Source of the DNA: Campylobacter showae
GTDB lineage: Bacteria > Campylobacterota > Campylobacteria > Campylobacterales > Campylobacteraceae
NCBI RefSeq assembly: GCF_900699785.1
Contig: NZ_LR535679.1
Location: 682,001 to 746,000, forward strand
Direction: 5' to 3'
DNA length: 64,000 bases
The notes under the pieces were generated by a model. That model had not been told where the DNA came from. It worked only from the letters and a program-made list of their open reading frames with translations, and did no database searches. Positions 37,237 to 44,204 of this stretch are shown piece after piece (within the stretch, counting starts at the first letter, position 1; each line of letters opens with the position of its first letter). Made by a program: the position numbers and the translations under genes.

Positions 37237-38073
37237 ATGAAAATAGCCGTAAACGGCGCGAGCGGATTTATCGGCGGCGAACTTTGCCGCTTTTTTAGAG
37301 CCCAGGGGCACGAGATAGTAGCTATCCCAAGGGCCGCCTACGCCGACAAAGACGCGCTCCAAAATCTCATCAAAGGCTGCGACGCGGTTATAAATTTAGC
37401 CGGCGCCTCCATCGCCGCAAGATGGAGCGAGGCCTACAAAAAGCGCCTTCGCGCAAGCAGGATAGAGACTACGCGCACGCTGGTTTGCGCTATAAACGAG
37501 CTAGAAAATCCGCCCTTTTTCATCAGCGCTTCAGCCGTCGGGATATATGAAAACGGGCTTGGCCACGACGAGAGCTCGGTCAAATTTGACCGCGGATTTT
37601 TGGGTGAACTAGCATGCGAGTGGGAGAGCCAGGCCGCTAAAGCGCGAACTCAAACGGCGATATTTCGCTTAGGCGTGGTGCTAGGTCGAGGCGGCGCGCT
37701 AGCTAAGATGCTGCCGGCATTCAGGCTCGGTCTTGGCGGCAAGATCGGTAGCGGCGAGCAGGCGTTTTGCTGGATTTGCGTAACGGATTTGCTGGAAGCG
37801 TTTAAATTTGTCTTACAAAACCGTCAAAGCGGCGTTTTTAATCTCGTTTCGCCGACTCCTAGTACAAACGGCGAATTTACTCAAATTTTAGGCGAGGTTT
37901 TGGGGCGACCGACGTTTTTTAAAGTGCCTAAATTCGTGCTAAATTTGATGCTGGGCGAGGGATCAAGCGTACTGCTTGAGGGTGCGAAAGTTTATCCGCA
38001 AGCCTTGATAAAAAGCGGATTTAGCTTTAAATTTAGCGATCTAAAAACGGCGCTTCGGGATATTTTGAAGTAA
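37237..38073 (+). CDS. TIGR01777/SDR39U1-type NAD-dependent epimerase
   Basis: 278-aa atypical short-chain dehydrogenase. Rossmann motif G-A-S-G-F-I-G-G at residues 8-15, then N-L-A-G-A-S-I-A-A-R-W and S-A-S-A-V-G-I-Y typical of the family (also called YfcH/SulA-inhibitor-like). ATG at 37237 follows AAAAAGG; the longer open frame upstream is AT-rich spacer. The substrate is not known for the family. Monocistronic by spacing. Confidence 0.9.
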   Translation: MKIAVNGASGFIGGELCRFFRAQGHEIVAIPRAAYADKDALQNLIKGCDAVINLAGASIAARWSEAYKKRLRASRIETTRTLVCAINELENPPFFISASAVGIYENGLGHDESSVKFDRGFLGELACEWESQAAKARTQTAIFRLGVVLGRGGALAKMLPAFRLGLGGKIGSGEQAFCWICVTDLLEAFKFVLQNRQSGVFNLVSPTPSTNGEFTQILGEVLGRPTFFKVPKFVLNLMLGEGSSVLLEGAKVYPQALIKSGFSFKFSDLKTALRDILK

Positions 38074-38631
38074 ATTTAGATAATTTTGCCTGCTTAGCCA
38101 AATGCTCCGCTTCGGTTTTTGCAAAATGCGGCTCGCGCCAACCCAGCGTAAATTTGACGCCGCTACGAAAATTTAGCCGCATAGAATCTCGTCCGATTTT
38201 ATCGCAAATCCAAATTAAAAACGCCGGCGTAGAGGCATAAAAGCAAATACGGTAGTGCCCTAAAACATAAAATGCTTTGCCCGCTGATATGGCGGGCTAT
38301 AAATCAGTAAACAAAATTTAGCAAACCTGACGCTTGGGTAAAATTAGCATGATGCCGCCCAAGAAAAAGCGATAAATTTTTACGACTGCCGAACGATGTC
38401 ATAAATTTACAAAATCGCGAGCCGATATTAGGTAAAATTCTGATAAATCTTATGCAAAAGGTAAAAAAATGAGAACAGATAAAAATATGGAGCAAATAGC
38501 GTTAAGAGCGTTATTTTAGCAGATAGGGACATAGGGTAAAAAATGAGAACTCAAAATGCAAAATTTAGGCATTTTTTTTTGCAATTTGAAAGCTAAAGTT
38601 TCAAATTGCTTCAAAAACTTCAAAGATAGCT
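38074..38631. other. Long spacer with degenerate sequence and inverted repeats
   Basis: About 560 bases without a supportable gene. A minus-strand open stretch around 38060-38295 encodes plausible protein-like sequence but has no start codon before a stop. The element GGTAAAAAA(A)TGAGAAC occurs twice (about 38460 and 38536). GCCCGC/GCGGGC forms a small hairpin near 38279-38297. Confidence 0.5.
38581..38609. repeat. Perfect 11-bp inverted repeat
   Basis: GCAATTTGAAA and TTTCAAATTGC flank a 7-base loop. Nine Ts precede it on the plus strand, so polarity does not fit a classical terminator for the minus-strand remnant downstream of which it lies. Confidence 0.7.
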
Positions 38632-39019
38632 TCAAAGTCCCTTTAAATCACACCTTTTCTGATATGTGCCGACGCGTCCTACGATAGCGCAATTTTCTAA
38701 ATTTTCGCCGTCTATTACGATAGGCTCGTATTTTTCATCATCCGAAAATAACGTTACGGCTCTTGTTATCGGGTTTTTCTAATCGTTTGACGAATACGTC
38801 TCCGCCGTAGTTTATGACGTATATATTGCCGCTTATTACGCCACCTGCATTTGCCGTACTTATAAAAAGAAGTTCGCCGTTAGCGATAGTAGGCTCCATA
38901 CTGTCGCCTTTAGCGTTAATGATATAAACCTTAGATAGGTCTCCGCTAATACGTAAAAAGCCTCGCGGAAAGCTTTCGTTAAAATCTAAAATTCGGCGTA
39001 AATTTGAATCAGACGACAA
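38632..39019 (-). pseudogene. S24 (LexA/CI-type) repressor remnant, N-truncated and frameshifted
   Basis: C-terminal self-cleaving peptidase domain of a phage-type repressor. The first frame (38738-39019) has G-D-S-M-E-P-T-I with the catalytic Ser, and V-F-V-K-R-L with the catalytic Lys. It then runs into a stop. Shifting by one base in the A5C3 tract near 38779-38786 restores P-I-T-R-A-V-T-L-F-S-D-D and the normal ending V-G-R-V-G (to 38632). No DNA-binding domain precedes it: a stop lies a few codons upstream and there is no ATG. A prophage or mobile-element leftover is the likely origin. Confidence 0.8.
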
Positions 39020-39133
39020 ATTTACGCTTTTAAAGATAGCAGGCTAAGCTCATAAATTTGGAAAGCTAGCTTTGATCGGTAGTTATGCGCGCAGAGTTTG
39101 CCGCCTGCGCACTCAAGCGGACTGTGAGAAGTT

Positions 39134-40135
39134 TTACTCAAACCGCCTCGAGATGCTAGGCGAGAGCTTGGTTAAAACATCATAACTGATCGTTCCGAAA
39201 AAATCCGCCCAAACGCTAGCGTCATCAAATACGCAAATTTTATCGCCCGCATCTTCGCAGCAAAAGCTATCCATCGACATTTTGCCGAGCAACCGCCGTC
39301 CGCAGGCAGCCTTTAGCTCGCCCTCGCCCGCGTAGCGCAGCAATCCGTCTCCGTAGCCCAGGTCGTAAACGGCGATTTGCATGTCCTCGTCCGCGCAAAA
39401 TTTAGCGCCGTATCCCGCGCATTGCCCTTTTTTTAGCACTCTGCCGCTAACCTTATGCGCCCAGAGCGACGCCACGCGCTTTAGCCCCAAACTATCGTCA
39501 AACTGCGCGTAGCCGTAGGCGGCGATGCCCACGCGCACGTACTCGTCCACTAGCTCGCCGAAGCGCTCGGTCGCAGCGGAGTTATGCGAGTGAAAGGCCA
39601 AACCGTCGCCGCAAATTTCGCGCACCACGGCTTTTGCCGCGGCGAAATTTCGCCTCTGCACAAAATAATCGCTACTAAGCTCTTCGGCGCTTCTAAAGTG
39701 CGTAAATGCGCCGCAAATTTGCAGTCCGTGCGCCAAGGCCGACTCGCATGCCGCGCGCACTTCGCCCACCGAGACGCCGTTTCGGTGCATGAGCGTATCG
39801 ACGGCGATATGCACGCGTGCGCCTTTTTTAAATTTAGCAATCAGCGAAATGTCGTTTATGGCGTAGATAAATCGCTCGCTCTCGCCGCCCGTAGGGATAT
39901 GCGAAAGGATGAGGATGTGCTCGAAAAAGGGCTCCAGCTCGCGCGCCTCGACTTCGTTTTTGACTGCGCAAAATTTGATGCCGTAGCTCGCCGCCTCACG
40001 CCCCACAAGCGCCGCTCCGTGCCCGTAGGCATTGTCTTTTAACACCAAAATCACGCGATCTTTGCCGCCGGCTTTGGCGCAAATTTTAGTTAGATTGTGG
40101 ATGTAGGCGGATCTGTTTAAAACGAGTTCAGACAT
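39134..40135 (-). CDS. alr: Alanine racemase
   Basis: 333-aa PLP enzyme making D-alanine for peptidoglycan. The cofactor lysine is K33 in V-L-K-D-N-A-Y-G-H-G, and the C-terminal beta-barrel has the A-G-Y-G tyrosine motif and the G-Y-G-D-G-L segment. Slightly short compared with the usual ~360 aa. Starts 8 bases inside the small gene upstream. Confidence 0.95.
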   Translation of the reverse strand: MSELVLNRSAYIHNLTKICAKAGGKDRVILVLKDNAYGHGAALVGREAASYGIKFCAVKNEVEARELEPFFEHILILSHIPTGGESERFIYAINDISLIAKFKKGARVHIAVDTLMHRNGVSVGEVRAACESALAHGLQICGAFTHFRSAEELSSDYFVQRRNFAAAKAVVREICGDGLAFHSHNSAATERFGELVDEYVRVGIAAYGYAQFDDSLGLKRVASLWAHKVSGRVLKKGQCAGYGAKFCADEDMQIAVYDLGYGDGLLRYAGEGELKAACGRRLLGKMSMDSFCCEDAGDKICVFDDASVWADFFGTISYDVLTKLSPSISRRFE

Positions 40136-40370
40136 TGAATTTTACGCCAAACGCCTCATAAACGTTAGGAAGCAGCTTCCTAATACTATAATCGTAAGAG
40201 TAAAATTTAGCGTAAAGCGCCTTTAGATCTGCCTCTTTAACCGCCGCGAAGTCAAACACGTCAGTGCCCGCAACCTTTGGCACTTGGCGGTCTAGCTCGG
40301 CGAAAAACTCGCCTCTAGCCTTTAAAATTTCCTCGATCTGATTTTTTACTATTTCTTTTTTTTCTTGCAT
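40128..40370 (-). CDS. Small conserved hypothetical protein
   Basis: 80 aa, charged, helical, no membrane segment; begins M-Q-E-K-K-E-I-V-K-N-Q. It overlaps the alr start and directly abuts the LD-carboxypeptidase gene (no gap), so it is surely co-transcribed with these cell-wall genes. I do not recognise the family. Confidence 0.75.
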   Translation of the reverse strand: MQEKKEIVKNQIEEILKARGEFFAELDRQVPKVAGTDVFDFAAVKEADLKALYAKFYSYDYSIRKLLPNVYEAFGVKFNV

Positions 40371-41306
40371 TTACTTCTCCGTTAAGATTTTAAATTTATC
40401 TTTATCTAGCCGCACGTAGAGCTCTTTTTGCCCCTTAAATTCGTGACTGGGCGCAGTATAATCCTCGTCAAAAACCACTCTAAAAAGATTTTGCCCTTTG
40501 ACGTTTGGGTACGGCGTCACGCTAAAATTTGAAGCTTTTATGCTCTTTTTTTCGTTTAGCGCGAAAATTCTCTTTTTATTTTCGGCAAATTTAGCCCTCG
40601 TTAGAGCGTTTTTGCCGTCTATTTTTACAAATTCGTCCGCATAAAAGCCGAGGTAAATTTTAGTTTCGTTATCTCGCCACGCCTGCAACCACTCGTGCAG
40701 ATGTGCCAGCACGCGCGCGACGTCGTCTTTGCTAGCGTCTACCTTCTGGCTTTCGCTGATTATCACGACGCCCTCGCTGCCGATCAGTTGGCCGAATTTC
40801 ACCAGCGCATCGTTGTTAAACGCCACACAACCGCGCGTTTTTACCTCGTCCTCGCGTTTGCCTTTCATCGGCAGGCCGTGTATCCAGATGCCTCCGCCCG
40901 TTTTTTGCGCAGCCTTATCGTGGGCGTTTGGGTACGATAACGACATAGCAAGCGGCCCGTAAAAGGGATCGGGCGGCGTAAATTTGTCCGTGATGTCGTA
41001 AACCCCGACCGGCGTTTTTAGGTCGCCTTCTTTAAATTTATCCCCGCTTTTGCCAGTTATCACGCTTTGAGAAAAGATTTGCTCCAGCGCGCCGCCCGCA
41101 TACTCGAAGCTTTGCAGGGTTTTTTGCGCTTTATTTACGACGATGATTTTGGTTTTAGCCTCGTAGTAGCCGTATCTGACGTCGGCTGCGGCTAGCTTTT
41201 CCAGCCAGTATTTTGTACCCGTCAAATTTGCGTCCGCTAGAACATTGGCGGATAAAATTTGAGAAAAAAAGACAGAAAAAATAAGTAAGCCGAGTAGTTT
41301 TTTCAA
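40371..41306 (-). CDS. pgp2: Peptidoglycan LD-carboxypeptidase, YkuD fold (Pgp2/Csd6 type)
   Basis: 311-aa periplasmic enzyme that trims tetrapeptide to tripeptide stems and is needed for helical shape in Campylobacter and Helicobacter. Signal peptide residues 1-20. The YkuD catalytic motif has His143 in W-I-H-G and Cys160 in T-R-G-C-V-A-F. The last ~110 residues form the extra NTF2-like domain known for Pgp2/Csd6. Its operon with a small gene and alr supports a cell-wall role. Confidence 0.88.
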   Translation of the reverse strand: MKKLLGLLIFSVFFSQILSANVLADANLTGTKYWLEKLAAADVRYGYYEAKTKIIVVNKAQKTLQSFEYAGGALEQIFSQSVITGKSGDKFKEGDLKTPVGVYDITDKFTPPDPFYGPLAMSLSYPNAHDKAAQKTGGGIWIHGLPMKGKREDEVKTRGCVAFNNDALVKFGQLIGSEGVVIISESQKVDASKDDVARVLAHLHEWLQAWRDNETKIYLGFYADEFVKIDGKNALTRAKFAENKKRIFALNEKKSIKASNFSVTPYPNVKGQNLFRVVFDEDYTAPSHEFKGQKELYVRLDKDKFKILTEK

Positions 41307-41395
41307 AATTTTCCTAACGTTGAGTATTTTCGTAATAAAGGCCAGAATTATATTACATTTTCTCTTAAAAATTTTAAAAAGCTTTTATTTTGTGT

Positions 41396-41401
41396 TACAA
41401 T
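41396..41401 (+). promoter_or_regulatory. Probable -10 element for the copper-delivery operon
   Basis: TACAAT preceded by TGTGT, about 37 bases before the PCuAC start codon, in an otherwise AT-rich 131-base gap. Prediction only. Confidence 0.4.
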
Positions 41402-41437
41402 AGCGAATATCAAAATTATACGTAAAGGACGCAAAAA

Positions 41438-41932
41438 ATGAAAAGCAAATTTTTAGCTTTATCTCTATTAGTCGCCTCTTTGGGCTTTGCAAATGCCGCA
41501 GATATCGAGATCGTTGATATCTACGCTAAAGCTACGCCTCCTGGCGCCAAAAATACGGCTCTATTTTTTGAGATCAAAAACTACACCAACAAACCTATAA
41601 AATTAATCGGCGCTAGCTCGCCGGCAGCAGCTACGGGCGAGATACATACGCACAAAGAAGTAGACGGCATGAAAAAGATGGTGCAGATAGATAGCATCGA
41701 AGTAGCGCCGGAAAGCGCCGTGAGCCTAAAACCTGGCGGTCTGCACGTGATGCTGATGAACATCAAAGCTCCGATCAAAGAGGGCGACAAACTAGATGCT
41801 ACGCTAGAGTTTGATAACGGACAAAAACTCGAGCTAAAAGATATCGTCGCAAAGTCGGTCGTAGCTAAAAAAGACGGCGAACACGGACACGATCACGGCG
41901 CGCACGATCACGACGGACATCATAAGCATTAA
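41438..41932 (+). CDS. Periplasmic copper chaperone PCu(A)C
   Basis: 164-aa Cu(I) chaperone that supplies copper to CuA sites. Signal peptide residues 1-20 (ends F-A-N-A-A). The family metal motif H-x10-M-x21-H-x-M is visible (I-H-T-H-K-E-V-D-G-M-K-K-M ... G-L-H-V-M-L-M). A His/Asp-rich tail of about 18 residues adds metal-binding capacity. Its stop overlaps the next start by one base. The nos operon follows two genes later, so NosZ is a likely client. Confidence 0.92.
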   Translation: MKSKFLALSLLVASLGFANAADIEIVDIYAKATPPGAKNTALFFEIKNYTNKPIKLIGASSPAAATGEIHTHKEVDGMKKMVQIDSIEVAPESAVSLKPGGLHVMLMNIKAPIKEGDKLDATLEFDNGQKLELKDIVAKSVVAKKDGEHGHDHGAHDHDGHHKH

Positions 41933-42393
41933 TGAAAAAATTTCTCATTATTTTAGTCCTGCTAGTCAGTGTTTTAGGTACTTCGGCGTACCTGTTTTTT
42001 AAACCGCAAGCGCAAGAGGACTTTTTGAGCGCAGAGGACGTGGGGGCAAATTTAACCCCGCTTTCTTGCGATATGAACGCCGAGCACTCCTGCGGCGTAG
42101 AGTTTCGCGGCAAGACGGTTAAATTTAGCCTCTCGCCAAAGCCCGTTTACACGATGCAACCGACTATCGTGCGTATCGAGGGACTAGAAGGGTTTAAAAA
42201 CCCGAGTCTTGAGATCCACGGCGTAAATATGGACATGGGCGTCATCAAAGCCGAAGTCGAAAAGCGCGACAACGCCTACGTATCAAACATCGTGCTAAGC
42301 GCGTGCCTGATAAACATCATGAGGTACCGTTTCGAGGTGCTAGAAAACGGTAAAAAAAGCGGACTTTATATAGACTTCGACTTGCATCAATAG
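41932..42393 (+). CDS. Membrane-anchored periplasmic protein, probably copper-related
   Basis: 153 aa; one N-terminal helix (residues ~4-22) and a periplasmic domain with beta-strand pattern. Notable residues: Cys pair in S-C-D-M-N-A-E-H-S-C, H-G-V-N-M-D-M-G-V, and a later Cys in L-S-A-C-L. The Met/His/Cys content and place between PCuAC and SCO suggest copper handling. The H-G-V-N-M-D-M stretch loosely recalls YtkA/FixH-like folds. Family not certain. Confidence 0.75.
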   Translation: MKKFLIILVLLVSVLGTSAYLFFKPQAQEDFLSAEDVGANLTPLSCDMNAEHSCGVEFRGKTVKFSLSPKPVYTMQPTIVRIEGLEGFKNPSLEIHGVNMDMGVIKAEVEKRDNAYVSNIVLSACLINIMRYRFEVLENGKKSGLYIDFDLHQ

Positions 42394-42421
42394 GCGCAAA
42401 TTTCACTTGAAAGGGCAGATG

Positions 42422-42952
42422 ATGAAAAAGCTTCTTATCGTACTTGTACTGATTTTAACGGTTCTTGGTGCAGGTTATCTCGCACTCTACTCAAACAAAT
42501 ACGCCCTTACCGGCCAAGGCGCAAACGGCGCGGTGAGTCTAAAGAGCTTTGAGGGCAAAAATAAGATTATCTACTTCGGCTACACCACCTGCCCAGACGT
42601 CTGCCCTGCGGCTCTAGGTATCCTTTCGGGCGTTTTAAACGAGCTTAAACGAGACGATATCGTAGTGATTTTCGTCACTCTCGATCCGGAGCGCGACGAG
42701 GCTAAAAACGTCGACGAGTATGCGAAGTATTTTTATCCGAATTCTTACGGCATAGTGTTAGACGATCTGCCTAAGGTTGCAAAAAACTACGGCGTGAAGT
42801 ATCAAAAGGTGCTGCTTGAAAAATCGGCGATAGAGTACTCCGTCGCTCATAGCTCCTCGCTTTATGTGTTAGACAAAAACGATAAATTCGTCGCCGAAAT
42901 CTCCAATCTAACGGCGCAAAACATCAAGAAAACGCTGGAAAATCTGAAATAA
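42422..42952 (+). CDS. SCO1/SenC copper chaperone/thioredoxin-like protein
   Basis: 176 aa from the second of two adjacent ATGs, chosen because AAGGG is then six bases upstream; the first (42419) is possible. N-terminal membrane anchor, thioredoxin fold with C-P-D-V-C-P (CxxxC) and the copper His in V-A-H-S-S. SCO proteins deliver copper to CuA centres. With PCuAC it forms a copper-insertion pair just upstream of nos, where a NosL gene is not found. Confidence 0.9.
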   Translation: MKKLLIVLVLILTVLGAGYLALYSNKYALTGQGANGAVSLKSFEGKNKIIYFGYTTCPDVCPAALGILSGVLNELKRDDIVVIFVTLDPERDEAKNVDEYAKYFYPNSYGIVLDDLPKVAKNYGVKYQKVLLEKSAIEYSVAHSSSLYVLDKNDKFVAEISNLTAQNIKKTLENLK

Positions 42953-42981
42953 TAACAGCTTTATTATTTCGTAAATTGTAG

Positions 42982-42998
42982 GTGTTACGTTATAACAC
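42982..42998. promoter_or_regulatory. Inverted repeat GTGTTA-N5-TAACAC upstream of nos
   Basis: A 6-bp perfect inverted repeat centred at 42990, about 50 bases upstream of the FNR-type box. It could bind a second regulator of the nos operon or end the SCO transcript. Confidence 0.45.
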
Positions 42999-43032
42999 AA
43001 AGATATTTTTTTATACTCAATTATTAACGATT

Positions 43033-43046
43033 TTGATTTAAATCAA
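43033..43046. promoter_or_regulatory. Perfect FNR/CRP-family box TTGAT-N4-ATCAA
   Basis: The palindrome matches the canonical FNR consensus at every defined position. Its centre (43039.5) is 41.5 bases upstream of the start point predicted from the TATAGT -10 element, the classical class II activator position. Confidence 0.75.
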
Positions 43047-43068
43047 TATACTTTAAGCCTTCCAGTTG

Positions 43069-43074
43069 TATAGT
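43069..43074 (+). promoter_or_regulatory. Predicted -10 element of the nos operon
   Basis: TATAGT preceded by TTG; start point expected near 43081, about 29 bases before the first ATG. Fits the spacing from the FNR-type box. Confidence 0.55.
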
Positions 43075-43109
43075 TTCATTAATAGAAAATTTAAATTTGA
43101 AAGACTTTT

Positions 43110-44189
43110 ATGAAAATTATAGCGCTCGTATGCGCTCTATTTGTTTTCTCCTTCGCAAGCGATGTTAGCGCTACGGCTAGCATCGACGTAAAAAGCTGCG
43201 CGTATAGCGAGCAGAACAAAACCCTAGCCGTCTACGATACCAAAAATTCGCTAAAAATACTTAATCAAAAAGACTTAAAACCCATAAGCAAATTTGACTT
43301 TAAAACAAACGAGATAACCTCGCTAGCCTTTGACGGCGCAAATTTATATGCAGGATTTGCGAGCGGCGAGATAGCTAAATTTAGCGAGGATTTTAGTTCT
43401 TATGCTAGCGCGCTAAATCTTTCAAATTTAAGCCTTGATGCGCAGGTAACGCACCTTCACGTCGCAAACGGCAAAATTTACGCGGTCGCCGGCAAAAACG
43501 TCTTTATCTCTTACGATCTTGCGTCAAAAAAGCTGACGCGCGCAAATTTTGACGGCGCATACCGTATCGCAACCTGTCAAATTTTAAACGGCGCCGCGCT
43601 GGTAACTAGCTGGGATAGATCGGTTTTTGCCATAAATTTAAACACGATGCAGGCAAAAAACCTAGGCAGATTAAAATCCGTAGCTCTGAGCGCGGCAGAG
43701 ATAAATTCAGGCGTGATTTTCGGACTTGCTAGCGGCGAGATAGCTAGCCTCAAATTTGACGCAGACGAAAATTTGACGAATGAAAATTTAGCAAGCAAGC
43801 AGCCTAGCGCGGCAAATTTGACCGCCGAAGCAAATTTGACGAAAATAAACGACAAATACAACGCTAGCTCAAATTTGACCTCCGTCAAAAACGCGCAAAA
43901 CAGAGCAGATTTAAATTTAACTAACGGCAAAGCAAACGCAAATTTGACGGACGCAGAAATTCAAATTTACAAAATCTCAAATTCGCGCGTTAAAAGCCTG
44001 CTGGTCGTGCAGGATAAAGTTTATATCGGGCTTGGAAACGGCGAAATTTTACGAAGCGACGCGGAGTTTAAACAGATAGAAAAAATAGGCAAAAACTCCG
44101 ACGCCGTGATAAAAATTTTTAACGACGAAGATAGCATCATAGCCGTTAGCATAAACGGCGAGATCCAAATTTACAAGAAAAAATCTTAG
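43110..44189 (+). CDS. Periplasmic NapL-like beta-propeller protein with glycosylation-type insert
   Basis: 359 aa, first gene of the nos operon. Signal peptide residues 1-16 (S-F-A-S). The body consists of short WD40/PQQ-like strands with G-E-I-A and L-Y-A-G-F-A-S-G-E repeats, most like the NapL accessory protein of Campylobacter nitrate reductase. Residues ~215-285 are a low-complexity insert rich in N-L-T triplets; Asn221, Asn242 and Asn269 lie in D/E-x-N-x-T contexts, the PglB glycosylation sequon. Sixteen bases before nosZ. A role in N2O reductase maturation is inferred from place only. Confidence 0.75.
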   Translation: MKIIALVCALFVFSFASDVSATASIDVKSCAYSEQNKTLAVYDTKNSLKILNQKDLKPISKFDFKTNEITSLAFDGANLYAGFASGEIAKFSEDFSSYASALNLSNLSLDAQVTHLHVANGKIYAVAGKNVFISYDLASKKLTRANFDGAYRIATCQILNGAALVTSWDRSVFAINLNTMQAKNLGRLKSVALSAAEINSGVIFGLASGEIASLKFDADENLTNENLASKQPSAANLTAEANLTKINDKYNASSNLTSVKNAQNRADLNLTNGKANANLTDAEIQIYKISNSRVKSLLVVQDKVYIGLGNGEILRSDAEFKQIEKIGKNSDAVIKIFNDEDSIIAVSINGEIQIYKKKS

Positions 44190-44204
44190 GAAAGGAGATT
44201 TTCA

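Noticed and set aside
38060..38295. Open minus-strand stretch with protein-like sequence (for example F-L-I-W-I-C-D-K-I-G-R-D)
   Set aside because: It has no start codon after its upstream stop and overlaps the end of the epimerase gene; possibly a decayed gene, but not supportable.
38304..38495. 63-codon minus-strand reading frame
   Set aside because: Phe/Ile-rich translation of AT-rich spacer without a ribosome-binding site or recognisable family.
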